DNA from: Symsagittifera roscoffensis
Lineage: Eukaryota; Xenacoelomorpha; Acoela; Convolutidae
Reading direction: 5' to 3'
Assembly: GCF_963678635.1 (NCBI RefSeq)
Contig: NC_087065.1
Span: forward strand, 17,249,623-17,313,622
DNA: 64,000 nucleotides
Every line of letters begins with the position of its first letter. Positions within the stretch are counted from its first letter, which is position 1. The notes beneath the pieces are model-generated. The model made no database searches and was not told where the DNA came from. It saw only the letters and a list, made by a program, of their open reading frames with translations. A program made the position numbers and the translations under genes. Below are positions 48,481 to 60,035 of this stretch, one piece after another.

Positions 48481-49059
48481 GATGATTTTTGCTAATTTTC
48501 ACCTATACTCCGCGCTCTGCTAAAGTTTTTTTGCGTTCAGATTTATTAGAAACACATTTGATCGTAAATCTGTTTCGATTGAAATTTAATGAATCATTTT
48601 CTCCTTGCGTATGTATTCATGACTTTTGCGTATGACAGGATATTAAAATGCAGAAGATTCTGCAATAGGCCTAGTTTCTTCTGATATCAGCGTTTCTTTG
48701 TAGAATTGAAAGTCATCTTGATTCATTCCCGTTATGGCAAACTTAATATCTCTGATTTTCAATAATTTTCGATTTCTGTACATTTTTTGCTTGGTTACGC
48801 TTGCGGCTTATTCAAATTTAATTGCCGGGTACTACTCAAAATGTTGTATGTATAATTATAGAGTTCTGCTGATAATTTTTCGACTTCATGGTTGTCGATT
48901 TAAGCTCTGTCGCTTTAGTTTCCAAATTATCTAGTTCCGGTTTGATAAAAACGTATAATAAAAATGTACGGATTCGGCTTTTTAATTTTTTGGCAAGATT
49001 TTTAATTTTTTTCCCCTGTATGCCTGCATAATCTAGTCTCTTTTGACCTTTACTTCACT

Positions 49060-49990
49060 TTCTACAGACTTCGAAAAAATGTGTGGGGGAATTTTGACAC
49101 TTATTTTTTTAAATTTTCTAGAAAATAACCCATCCGAATCAGAAGATTTTGGGGTCAATAGATAGAGCAGGTGGTTGAAGCTCTCCTGCAGAAGCGGTGA
49201 CTCCCAAAGTTTTTAATGCAAAAAAAATGGCCATCGGAAAAGTCAAAACTTTGCTTTTTGGACGGTTGTTTCAAACTTATTGACTTTTTTCAAGTACTCT
49301 TCCAAATCTGACTTCTTGGCATCAATGGAGAGAGCAGTTTATGTGAAGCCTCCATGCAGAAGAGGCGCTTCCCAATTTGTTGATATGAAAAGTTGCGGCT
49401 CTCGTAAAAGTCGAATTTTTGTCCCCAATTTTTTTTATACATTTTCTCAAAAGCTACCCTCAAAATACGAGATTTTGGATTCAATAGAGAGAACGAGTGG
49501 CGAGAAGCTCCCCTGTCCTGTCCTAGCGACTACGTCCAATTTTTTTGTCGCCATGTTATTATGGCCATCGGAAAGGTCAAACTTTCGATTTTTTAACCGT
49601 TTTTGGAACTTTTTGTCCTTTCTCATAACTACCCTTTTAAATCTGAGTTTTTGATTTCAATCGAAAGGAAGGGTTTTGGGAAGCTCCTCCGCTTAAATGG
49701 ATCCGCCTTAATTTTTAAAACCAAAAGTTATGACCTTAGGAATAGCCAAATTTGTGATTTCTCCTACCGTTTTTGAAACTATTTTAATTTTCTCAAACAT
49801 TACACTCTTAAAGCTGAGATTGTTGGTTCAATAGAGAGAGCGACTGTTGGTAAGCTCGTCTGCATCATCTTGTACGCCAAAATATTTTTACACCAGAAGT
49901 TATGTACCTCTGAGACGTCAAACTTTCGATTTTTTTTACCGTTTTTTGACTTAAACTATCGAAAACTACCCTCCCAAATCTGAGGCGGTG
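49060..49990 (+). repeat. tandem array of about 165-bp units, second family
   Basis: Five to six diverged units, each with 'AACTACCCTC.CAAATCTGAG', 'TTTGG.TTCAATAGAGAGAGC' and 'GAAGCTCCTCTGCAGAAG', then 'GTCAAACTTTCGATTTTTT'. They recur near 49120, 49290, 49450, 49620, 49790 and 49960. A diverged unit lies near 47470-47690. The 124-codon frame at 49280-49654 is a translation of this array. Confidence 0.75.
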
Positions 49991-50600
49991 AAAATATGGT
50001 AGCCTTCCGATCTATTGCCAAATTTTTGACTTCAAAAAAATTGTTGTTTCATTAGTTTTCAAAGCAATAATTTTTTGACCTATTTTGTTGAAAATAAGCC
50101 AGCAACTTGTGAATTGTGCAAGTTTTGCTTCGTTCGATTTCTTGTTTCCCGTTTTCACATCAGTGCGTATTCTTAAAAAATATCAAATAATTACCTCCAG
50201 CTTCGGCCGCTATCTAGTGTTTTTTTTGCATACGCTACTGGTATATCTATCGTGGTATGTTTCTTTTAAATTAAAGTTTCAGCTAATTGGATGTCGGCTT
50301 CAATTCTGTCGGCTTATTTACCGATGTTTTTTTCTTAAAGTGTAGTACTTTCGAGATCAATGAGACTTTGACAACAATTTTTGACTGCCCAAGTTTAACC
50401 CCATTAGGACCTCTTTAAAAACTTGAACAAATTCAAACAAAAAAGAATTTTTTTCATTATTATTTAAATCGTTTTTCCACTTCCTTCTTCAATAGTAACA
50501 TTGTTCGAAGTTCTGTTTCCTAATTTGTTTCAGCGTCATGGTGCTCTCATCTTATAATTGTTGTATGCCAAGTGGTGCGAAGCTCAGCTTCGCCTCTGTG

Positions 50601-51136
50601 TACCATAATCCAGAGTTTTGTTAAAATCTAACTTCAATCGAGAAAAAGTATGAAATTTTGGATAAATGTCGGGTAACTTGCAATGATATGCTAGGGTTAA
50701 ATTGCAAGTGGTGCGAAGCCATGTTTCGTTTTTTTTCTGCGCCCTCAAAAACGGGAGGTTTGCACTAGTGCCATTTGCGGTGACTGTAGTCGCCAGTCGG
50801 ATTCACCCCGAAAAGGCGGCACCGCTGGACCCAAGCCATGTTTCGCCTCTGTTTGAGATAATTTCTTCAAAACCACTTAACCACCATCAGTTAAATCAAA
50901 ATTGAAAACATTCATTGAATGCAGACGCGGGACTAGGATTTTCTCAAAAGCGGATTCGCAAAAAATTAAGTTTGGAATTTTTATAAGACCGAACAATTAA
51001 GTTCGAATAAATTGAGTTCCTCGGCGCTCCCGGAGCCTTAAAAAGACCTTTTTTTGCAAATTTTTATGCGCCAGTGGTAATTTTTAGGATCAAATTTTAA
51101 GATTTTAAGGATGAAACTTTGGATTCAAGATAAATA
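50601..51136. other. family B 3'-end fragments, otherwise nothing
   Basis: Near 50705 (GTGGTGCGAAGCCATGTTTC) and 50840 (AGCCATGTTTCGCCTCTGT) there are two more copies of the family B 3' end, one truncated. No gene is recognised. Confidence 0.45.
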
Positions 51137-51736
51137 CAGTGCGGATTTAAATTATCCCGACAAATTGAATAAAACTTGAAATTTAAAACGGGTTTTTCTC
51201 AAATTGGGTTGAATTTAGACAAAAAATGATCAAGACCAATCTTGCTGAAAATTTTACCAAAATTAATATGGTGCAATTGGTTTTTGCAAAATTTGGGCCC
51301 AAAATTTTACGCCAAAAACGATCATTTTTGGTGTTGATTAGTCAATCAGAAAATACTCCAAACATATTTGTTTATTTACTGACAAAACTATATCACTGCA
51401 AGCCATTTATGTAGCCCACCAAAATTAAAGAAGGCTGAAAGTTCCTCAGTATTGTATAAACATATTTATTTTTGTTTGATAGCCAATAAATGTCACTTTT
51501 ACTATATACAACACCCTTTTTTTCAAATAAAAACAATTTTTAAACCTTTTGCGACAATTTTCGGAGATGATTTGGGCCCGAATTTTGCAAAAACAATTGC
51601 ACCATATTAATTTTGGTAAAGTCTTAAACAAGATTGGTCTTGATCATTTTTTGTCTAAAATCAACCCAATTTCAGAAAAATGCGTTTTAAATTTCAAGGT
51701 TTTTTCATTTTGTCCGGATAATTTAAATCAGCTCTG
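51137..51736. mobile_element. TA-flanked MITE with long arms (Tc1/mariner type, 600 bp)
   Basis: It begins CAGTGCGGATTTAAATTATC after TA and ends GGATAATTTAAATCAGCTCT then G before TA. The inverted arms extend with few mismatches over about 200 bases (for example CACCATATTAATTTTGG on one side and CCAAAATTAATATGGTG on the other). The TA duplication and CAGT-like start fit Tc1/mariner. The small frames on both strands are arm sequence; no transposase is present. Confidence 0.9.
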
Positions 51737-53523
51737 TATATGTTGGCGGCATCACAGAAAGTCCCGGGTCGGTTCAAACCTTGGTCGTAAAATAGAACAT
51801 TTGGGTGATCAATGGGCCAAAGACGCGAGGGGGAGTCTACCCTATTTCCCTAACTCCGTTACTGATTGAATGATCTATGTTTGTATATTGATTAACCATG
51901 GGCACCGTAACCCCGCAATTATTCGCACCTAAATTTTTGACAGTTGTCAAAGAGCTCGTTGCTGTATTGACTGACACCTTGCATTTAGATTTAATCGAAA
52001 TTGTTCCGTTTTGTCAAAAAAAAATTGGCCAACTAAGTATGAAGTCATGTAGTAACCCTAAAAGTTGCCTGTAAAAATGAGCCACGCTCCTGAACTAGCG
52101 AAATATGTGCACCTATGCCGGAAAAGATTAAAAGTAGATGACTTGATTACACTTTGTGCTAGTAAGTCGATAATGTGCCATAAAGGATCGTGGTTCAAAG
52201 TTTCTCCAGAGTAAATAAATACTTGCTGCTCTAGAATCTTTCCATAAATTGAGTCTATTGGGTTTAACCGCCCATGAAGTTCTCCCGGGCTACCTGGGAA
52301 CTATTAAAAAGTTATTAGATTTAATTTCAAAGCTTTGCTAGGACGATCTAATCCGGGTTGGCATGCTTGAAACTGGGGGATCAAAAGCATGTTTTTACAG
52401 GAATTGCAGGGTGCTTTGCATGTACCACGGGAGGATCCGACCACAGCTTTCGAGTACACTTTTTTCAATTGTCGTTTTTTTGTGCAGATAGAAATTAAAT
52501 GTTTCTTCGAATATTGCTAGCGGCTTTAATTGCGTACAGTTATTTTGCAAAATAAAGAACAGAAATAAAAACATTCTGTAGCGAATTTAAGGTTGTGATC
52601 CCCCAGGGATTCGATTACGAAATTTGTTTTTTTTTGGTTGTAAATTTGGTGGCTCAATGGGTGTCTGCCGAGTATGAACGGCTTAGTATTTTTCGTTTCA
52701 ATGTAATTTTTCGCTGGTAATTGTTTTTCTTGGGTTTTTCCCTGAAAATGAATTTCAAACGAGACAAATCACGTTCAAAGACAAACCTATTCAATTCGAG
52801 GTAAACTTATAAAGTAGTTGGTAGATTTAATTTTTGGATCTATTTGCAATCTACTTAAACGATTTGGTGGTTTTATCTCATTTTCTATCTGCTAGCTTGC
52901 CAGGATATATTTGTGTTGATCGCATCAAGGTCTGCCTTGGTTTTGTGTTTAATTTCGATCGAATCCCGACCTAAAAGGGCTGCTTTAATATCGTATATCA
53001 CTCAATTTTAGACACCCTTCTAAGGTTTATTTGTAGTAACTGATTTAGCATCAGCGGTTTTAGGGGTGGGGGCGGACGCCTCTCCCCCCTTGTCCCCTCG
53101 GGATTCGACCCCCTTTGTACCATTTTGAAGTATCAATTTTCGGCTGGCTGACACTAAAATTTTTCTAAAGGCGCGTTCGGCGCCAAAATTCATTAATTTT
53201 GAGGTAGGTGCGCGCGCCGAAAAAACGCGATTTTTTGGTCAAAAATTTTCCAAAAAAAGCCTTTAAGCTCCTTTTTTGGCTTTTTTCCAAAATTCGTCTG
53301 CGGAGCTTCCTGAATACTAGACAAAACAAATTTGACAAACTTTTTTGCGCCGCAGGCAAAATTTTGAAAAAAAAAATAATGTCAAAAACGCCGTTTTTAG
53401 GCGCTTCTTGAAAAAAATGGACCTAAAAATCGCGTTTTATCGGCGTGGTTCCCCTCCAAAATTAGTGTATATTGGCGAATTTACAAAAATTTTAGGGGGT
53501 TTGTCGGCCAAGAATGGGCTTCA
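51737..53523. other. no gene recognised
   Basis: Intergenic DNA. The stretch 53160-53460 mixes GGCGCC-type words with A/T runs and yields overlapping frames on both strands that look compositional. A family B-like phrase (TATCTGCTAGCTTGCCAGGAT) lies near 52890. Confidence 0.35.
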
Positions 53524-54285
53524 TTACGCTTGCAATCATCAAGCGTCATCAAACCGGAATATAGACTGTTTTTCGGGTTAACAACTTGTTTAACAGAATC
53601 ACTTGTATCTTTGTTCATAATGAATTCAAACTTTTATGTGTTTCCGACACTTAGCCTGAAGGTGAAGAATTCGCATGGGACGGCGAAGGCCCATTCGTTT
53701 CCAAAAAAATTTCGGCCTGTAGTTTGTCTGTTTTTGTCAGCTTTTAATTGCCACATCGTAGAAGTATTTATTTTTTCAATGTAATTGCTTTTTACTAGCC
53801 TTTTAATTTTTTGATTTTACTAGCCTTGACTTCGTATATTCTGCTGTTTTTTTGCTTAAAAAAATTATTCGGCTTAAATGATTTAGCACATATTTTATCG
53901 GTTTAGCCACCTAATTTGGAGTCATTTCAAAGGAAGCATAAATTTTATGCTTCATTGCGGATCGCAAAAAATGCTTAAGTTCTGAGAATAGAGTTTATAG
54001 TTCAAGTTTTTTCATGACAACAATTTTATTTTCGACTCTACCTAAAATTATTTATTTTGGTCGGCTCAGTTGCCGCCTGTTAGTTTTTTTTTTGAATTTT
54101 CCTTAATTGCCGTAGATTGTGTTTCTGGACGTGTTTTCCATAAATAGAACATGATTCCAGTAGTGTTCTTCGGTTGTTTTTGAAGGGTTTTTGGTCTTAG
54201 TGGCTTTCTTTTTCTGTCTGCTAGCTTGCACTGTTATTTTTGTGTTTTTATCGCATGTGGTGCGAAGCTCCACTTCGCCTCTGTC
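53524..54285 (+). mobile_element. family B hairpin-ended element, complete copy 2 (762 bp)
   Basis: It starts TTACGCTTGCAATCATCAAG (stem CGCTTG/CAAGCG), then CATCAAACCGGAATATAG and CGGGTTAACAACTTGTTTAA. It ends with GCGAAGC-TCC-ACTTCGC (54262-54278, one mismatch) plus CTCTGT. Length and order match 40918-41682. Several CTAGC(C/T)TT(G/T) words lie in the middle. No conserved frame. Confidence 0.7.
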
Positions 54286-54675
54286 CTGATAAAATAATAC
54301 TTAAGGAGGACCCTTTTGATGAAGAGGTGTGTGCCATACTTATTAAATCCGGCCCTGTACATCGGTAATTTTCTATAAATTTTCAGTTTAAAATTTTAAT
54401 GCCAGTTCAGCCCAAATCCGCTAAACAATTGAAAACAAATCATTTTCTAGTATCTCTTTCACACATCTTTAGCAGGTCTACTTTTGAATTCTGGCTGAAA
54501 TATCAAATGGCTGGAAAACAGTTTAGCTGATGATTGATTCAGAGCAATGCTGTGCGGAAGTTGGATGCCGAGCTCAAATGAAATTATATATGTATTCTCG
54601 AGACATGTTCTTGACTGATCCTTAAATTGTTTTTTGGTTATCGAAATGCAGCAACTGAAGAAATAACAGAATGGC
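54286..54675. other. no gene recognised
   Basis: Intergenic DNA. The lower half of a 115-codon - frame (54459-54806) lies here but resembles no family. Confidence 0.3.
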
Positions 54676-54879
54676 TTAATCAGGTCTGCAGTTGGCTTCA
54701 ACTGACGGTATGAGCCAGTTGGACTTTGATGGCCATCGCGATAAAACATTTGATAGTGGGAAACTGACAATCGAGAGAGTAGCAGACTTGTTAGGACCAC
54801 AAGCAATGCTCAGCCCAATAAGTAACAGTGAGTAGATCAAAATAAGAAACATTGGACTATTTATCCAATATTTTATCAA
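54676..54879 (-). CDS. hypothetical 67-residue secreted peptide or first exon
   Basis: A - strand frame starting at 54879, or at an internal ATG at 54852. From the internal start the N-terminus is MFLILIYSLLLIGLSIACGP, a good signal peptide with a likely cleavage near the Ala-Cys. About 45 Ser/Asn-rich residues follow (LSIVSFPLSNVLSRWPSK). I do not recognise a family. A donor-like site (PSV encoded by CCGTCAGTTGAAG) could make it a first exon. It may equally be chance in AT-rich DNA, since hydrophobic stretches are common there. Confidence 0.2.
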   Translation of the reverse strand: MIKYWINSPMFLILIYSLLLIGLSIACGPNKSATLSIVSFPLSNVLSRWPSKSNWLIPSVEANCRPD

Positions 54880-55318
54880 CCCCGTTACACCTTTGAAAAA
54901 GTTGAAGCTCCATACAAAGAGGGGTGTTAAGCTTCTGATCGAAATGCATTCGTTTTTTCGGAGCTTAACTGTCGCCTAACGCGTAAAAATATTTTTGGGG
55001 CAGGTAACGTTCAAATCTATATGAAGAGGCGAAGGCCGTAGTCAAGTCACCTTCTATAGGCAACTCAACTCACGGAGAATAGCCTAATTATACATTTAAA
55101 GGTCGCTGAAACAGAACTTATTGTTGTTGGGCGAGGGAATAGTTGACAAAATATTATTAATAGAGAAAAAAAACATGTCAGGTATCTTGGAGTTTTGGAT
55201 GACAAAATCTTACTTTTAAGCTGAGTCAATTAGTTTTTTAGCTGTTGCGATTAAGTCAATATACTGCGTGCGACATATCATCCCGTTAGAAATAAGAGTT
55301 ATGCGTTTCAATTGGGGT
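54880..55318. other. no gene recognised
   Basis: Intergenic DNA between the hypothetical small frame and the TIR element; no motif seen. Confidence 0.35.
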
Positions 55319-56584
55319 TAGGAAATTAGACGATAAGTAAATTAGACGTGACCAACAAAATCAAATTTAGACGTTAAATTGTTTTTGCAAAACTTGCATT
55401 TTGACGGAAAGCAAAGGGCTAACAAAACTTCTTGCTTAAAACAAGTTTTCATTACACAAGCAATGTTTGTGTTATAGTATGAACAATCTTTTTTTTCCAA
55501 CCTAAGTCGCAAATATTGTTGCGACGCAAATATTGTTGCGATAAAATATGTTCATTTTGAAAGTGTTCTTTTTGATCAATAAACAGCTATTAAGTATAGC
55601 CAATGCTAAGGATTTAAACACAGACTATTATTTTTCCGACTTTCGTAACGAAAGTAACGGAATGTTTGTGCTCGGGGAGGGTTTTTTTCTTCAGACAAAT
55701 TTCGACTTTTTAACTAGCCATTTTTGACAGAATTTTTTTATAGCATTCAAAAAGTATTGTTGTCCTGAGCTTAAATATGGAAAGATATTTTACCTTTGAT
55801 CATTTTTTGTAAAGCTATGGGGGTTTGAAAGTTGCCATTTTGGCCAATTTGGGACAATTAACGCGCGATAAATTTCGCGCTATCAACGCGTAAGCGGCGA
55901 TTTAATCCGTCGTAGAAATCGTTCCAAATTAGTTGTAAGAAGCTTATTTTCCATAATTGATTTGTTACTAGGAGCTAAATTTATCACTTTAATTTAATAT
56001 GGCGTGTGGGGTGATGATTTTCACAAAAAATCTCAAATTAAAAAAATATATATTTTATTTTTGTTACATTCAATTTTTTCATGTTATTACTGCTCCATAG
56101 ACTGCTCTATAAATTAAGGCATGTTAGTTGGTAATTTTCTTTTTTTTCCAAATTGACTGGTACCTCTAATGCGTCATAATTGTAGACTCAAAGTTATACT
56201 CATTCATGTTCTGACAGAAGCGTTATCGGTCATATTTTTGCTTGTGTATGCGAAGTGCAACTTCGCCTCTGTGCAGTTACATAAAAAGTAAATGAGCCCA
56301 TTGCATATCAAAGTATTTATCACAATTGATTTATAAAACGTTAATCTCAATATAAAACATTTTTGAAAAGCATAAATTATACAATTGAGGCATGTGAAAA
56401 TTGCGGCATGTGAAAAGTTGATTTGCATTTGAGAAAGCTCGAACGAAAGTTAATTGTAGTCAGTAAACAAATTTCGGACGCGAACAAAGCAATTACTTCT
56501 TATTTCCCATATTTGTATTTTTGCATCGACGCCTAAATTCGTATTTGTTGGCCACGTCTAATTTGCTATTCGACTAACTTCCTA
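55319..56584. mobile_element. DNA transposon remnant with about 80-bp inverted arms (1.27 kb)
   Basis: The left arm has TAGGAAATTAGACGATAAGT, then AAATTAGACGTGACCAACAAA. The right arm in reverse complement has TAGGAAGTTAGTCGAATAGC, then AAATTAGACGTGGCCAACAAA. The similarity runs on for about 80 bases with mismatches. No transposase frame is visible. A family B 3' hairpin (GCGAAGT-GCA-ACTTCGC at 56250-56266) lies inside, so elements are nested. Target duplication and superfamily are unclear. Confidence 0.7.
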
Positions 56585-57255
56585 GGCCAGTTTTAAAATA
56601 CTGAGTAGTTGCTCATTTATCTTTTAGTTCAAATTTTTTTTTACAAGTCTACCCTCTTCTCAAACTTACAGAGTAAACAGACAGTTAGCTAGGGAATAAA
56701 ATGTGTTATCTTCACAGAAAATATGATCATGCACGAGATTTTCTCAAGTCTTAAGTTTTACCAGCCGAACTATTCATGACCCAGCCTAGCTTGTCTATAA
56801 TGTTCGATGTGGCGAAAAATTTTAAGACAAACGGAAGTTGGTAGGGAATATATCTATAGCAGAGTACCTGTCAAAATAAACAAACGCACAAAACAAATAA
56901 AACAAAACAGATTGATAAAAACAAAATAGAGAAAGAAATCGAGCAAACAACAATTGTAGTAAATAGACCAGCTTAAATGTGGAGCGGAGCTGAGAAATGT
57001 TAAATCAAAACAAAAATTTGAATTTGAAGTTGATAGACATACACGAAAAGATTCCCATTGATCGATCCATTGGTTCATTTCACAGGACGGTCAGAAAGTA
57101 TAGTCTTTTGTCAAGTGCTCAGAATTTCTCGAAATCTAACTTTTTGATTAAGGTTCACACAAATCAATGAAGTGCATATGTTAAACACGCTTCGAAGATG
57201 ATCAATCTTAAATTTATGCTAAAAAAATTAAGAAGTTAAAAAGTGGATATTTTTG
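56585..57255. other. no gene recognised (upstream of the UCKL1-like gene)
   Basis: Sequence before the first recognised UCKL1-like exon. It should contain the promoter or an upstream intron, but I see no reliable promoter motif. The - strand 74-codon frame at 56854-57078 is AT-driven. Confidence 0.35.
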
Positions 57256-57448
57256 ATGTTTTTGCTTTTAGCAAGTGAACATGAGTCTGGAACAAGCACC
57301 GGGACAAGTCTGGACAAGCTGGGAGCTCTCAGAGTGGATCCAATATCCATTCCCACCTCCTCTCCCTCCTACCCCACCATTGCTCCGGTTTTGTCTCCCC
57401 AATCGCAGTCCAGGTCAACCACCACACCCGCACACCTCACAGCTGCAG
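57256..57448 (+). CDS. UCKL1: UCKL1-like gene, N-terminal exon
   Basis: The exon encodes a Ser/Thr/Pro-rich low-complexity segment (SGTSTGTSLDKLGALRVD, then SPSYPTIAPVLSPQSQSRST), similar in character to the disordered N-terminus of uridine-cytidine kinase-like 1. It ends at GCTGCAG|GTTAGT with one base of a Gly codon; the next exon (60372) begins with the other two, so the phases fit. The competing frame (Pro-rich, through 57475) hits a stop soon after splicing and is rejected. The start is unsure. ATG at 57256 would begin MFLLLASE, but TTTTGCTTTTAG before 57272 looks like an acceptor, so the true first exon may lie upstream. Confidence 0.55.
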
Positions 57449-57892
57449 GTTAGTTTGGGATTAAAGATCGATTAACACCTTCTAAGTGCTTCTGAAGTTA
57501 TGAATCATGAAAAGAGTTTTTTAAATGAATGCGAACTGGCTTAAAAATCAGTTTCTTTTGTAGCAACCATCTCTCACATAGCAACCATCATCTTTAGTAA
57601 AGTTACATAATTTTTCAAAGGAGAAGTTAAACTTATATGGGCACGTGTAACGGTTGGAAGCTGAACTACTGGTAAATAATTATGGGGAGGAAAAAAATCT
57701 AGGGGAATATTAGAATAGGTAGTACATTGGGAAATCTTACTGCATTCATCATTGTTTCGTGAAGCGAGCATAATGTTTTCAATTCAAAAATTTGAACAAA
57801 CAACTTCTTTTTTTGAATTTTTTTTCTATGATTGAAGTGTTCTCCACGAAGTTTTTTTTCTTCAAGTGTTTGGCCATGTATATCTTATTTGA

Positions 57893-60035
57893 TTACGCTA
57901 GCGATCAGCTAGCGTTATCTAATCGGGACATAGATTTTTTTCAAGCTGACAACTTGATTTATTGAAACAGTTGATAGAATGGCTTATAATCAATTCAAAT
58001 CGCGAGGCGACAAATGGTTGAAAGCGAGTATTCGAACAGTTTCGAGAAAGGAACAGCTCGTACCAGAGACAATTAGCATGTTTTAATTGATATGTCGCAA
58101 TCGGGTTGATACGTGTTGAGTGCCTGCTAGATCCGAGACTGCTTACGAAAACACCTGGTTATTTTCGGCTCGAAGCGCCCACGCTCTCGTTGCGTGCCCA
58201 CCGCTTGACCACTGATTTCAGCAAATAAGACTTTGGATTTCAGCAACTTATTAAGCTTAAGTAGAAATTTTCTGATGCCTTCATGTAAGTTCAAAATTTG
58301 TCGGGTTTGGTCTATCGCACAATGAAATATAGTTTTTGGCTTTATACTAGTTATAGTACTTAGTTTTATTGCTTTTATCCGGATAATTGAAATCAGATGA
58401 TCGTTCCGACCATTGAAAATATACCAAATTTTGAGTGGTATACTGGACTGCGAGTCATATATCATATTTGAGCCCTTTTGGTCGTGATTCGAACGACATT
58501 GATGAATTTTCAAAATCTTGTCCCAGTATCGAGAAAAACAGTTTTTTTTATTTTTAGTTCAAACTAGAGCGAATTCAGCGAGCGAGCAGGCTTACACTAG
58601 CTTTTTTATTAATAATTTAAGCCGTGAAATTTTATTTTGCTCAAGAAAAGTTAGTTTTTGAAATTTTCAGCGCCATTTTGGGAATTATGCTAAAAAAATG
58701 GCGCTAAAAATTTCAAAAACTACTTTTTTTTTAGTGAAACTAATTTTTTACGGCTTAAATTAAGCATAAAGAAGCTATTGAAAATTTTTTGATTCAATGA
58801 TTTTTTGGTCTCGTCATTTTTCTACAAAAACTGTTGTCCAATTTGCCTATTTTACTAGGCCTCGAGTATGCCTAAGTTCTAGTTTTTCGTTCAGATCCTT
58901 TTATCGCAACACTCAGAAGAAAAAGACACTAATTTGAGACTACTTGCCCAGTAAGCGGCTATCCTTGTTTTATATGGAATTTGCTGTCTTTAAAAAAACT
59001 GTTGTAAAATGAGGGAGGCTTTCACGAAACCCCAAGCTCAACAATACGCATTGTGTCTTTTTCACTATGCAAAATGTATTTATATGGCCGATGCTATGCA
59101 GCGAAACGTTTTTTCTTCATAATTTTCGTTATTGTTCCAACCATTGAAAATGGGTAGGAACTTTGTATTCTGGTAGTTTTGTAATTTTTTTGTTTTCCTG
59201 TAAAATCCGGTATCACAAATAATCATCAGAATAGGTCGAGTGATTTTCATTTTAAAGCCCTTTTAGTCGACATTAAAAAATTCGAACGACATAAAAAAAT
59301 TGTCAAACAGTTGTCCCTGTGTCCAGATAAACCAGTTCGAAATTTTTGAGCCAGCAAAGCGATCGAATAACGTTCGTTATACATGACAATTGGACATTTA
59401 GGCTTAGAAAAACTGGTATGTACTAGTTTTGGAACCTTCATTTAGCGCTTCCTTGGCAATGAAATGTTTTTCGATTGTTATTCATTTTGTGAAGGCAACT
59501 CTAGTCGGTTATGCCTAACTCTTACTTTCTATGCTATCGTCATACGACACTAATTTGATGAAAAAAATTTTTTAAGTTTTTTTACGTATGTGGTCGGAAA
59601 CATTCTGCGCGACTAGCACAGCAACCAGCTATCCTTGTTTAATTTTGTAGTTGCTAGTTTTACCAGCTTTGGTATTGTATAATTAAAGTATTATTTTCTT
59701 CCCTTAAAAAATTTTTTTGCTTTGAATTATGTCAGATTAGATAAGTCACCGTAAAAACTAGGAGTTTCAAAATTTTATAGCTTTAATTTGTATGATACAA
59801 ATTTTTACTGACGGGGGCGTTTACCCAAGTATTGCCGTCTGATTAATCGCTTTGTAATTTTTGTCTGAACGATAACTTAACACTGCCTAATGTTTTTTTT
59901 TGACATGATCTCCCGAACTGAATTTAATCAGATACTTAAATTGGAAAAATTTGGTGGATATAATTTTTTCAGAAGTTTTTTGTAGATCTTGTAGATTTTT
60001 GTTGATTAATTTTGCAATGTTCCACTTCGCCTTTA
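57893..60035 (+). mobile_element. family B element in the UCKL1-like intron (about 2.1 kb)
   Basis: The 5' end is TTACGCTAGCGATCAGCTAG (stem CGCTAGC/GCTAGCG) followed by TTATCTAATCGGGACATAG and AGCTGACAACTTGATTTA, matching other copies. The 3' end near 60014-60035 (GCAATGTTCCACTTCGCC) is a decayed form of the terminal hairpin. Inside, two stretches about 620-750 bases apart are diverged copies of each other (58378-58560 with 59120-59330, and 58900-58975 with 59515-59640). No transposase was recognised; the 128-codon - frame at 58127-58513 is unassigned. Confidence 0.5.
58613..58762. repeat. 150-bp foldback hairpin
   Basis: The left arm TAATTTAAGCCGTGAAATTT ... TTTTTGAAATTTTCAGCGCC and the right arm pair over about 65 bases (GGCGCTAAAAATTTCAAAAA ... 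ACGGCTTAAATTA), with a loop of about 10 bases (near GGAATTATGC). Mismatches are few and concentrated in the middle. It could be a tiny MITE or a transcribed hairpin. Confidence 0.8.

Larger units (their letters stand above)
47209..50600 (+). mobile_element. family B element, long copy or composite (about 3.4 kb)
   Basis: The 5' end at 47209 is TTATGCTTGCAATTAGCAAG (stem GCTTGC/GCAAGC) followed by GTCAAATCAGAATG and CGGGTTAACAACTAGTTTAA, as in other family B copies. The 3' end is the perfect hairpin GCGAAGC-TCA-GCTTCGC at 50577-50593 with CTCTGT. The interior holds two tandem-repeat tracts (see 48050-48480 and 49060-49990). A second region near 48753-48935 resembles the 3' third of the family, so this may be two copies fused. 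No transposase or Rep motif was recognised. Confidence 0.5.

Noticed and set aside
49060-49990. Regular repeats as a CRISPR array
   Set aside because: The units are adjacent diverged tandem repeats of about 165 bases with no spacer structure, in an animal genome.
57275-57475. Pro-rich frame overlapping the first UCKL1-like exon
   Set aside because: It gives the wrong phase at 57448 and meets a stop soon after joining the next exons.
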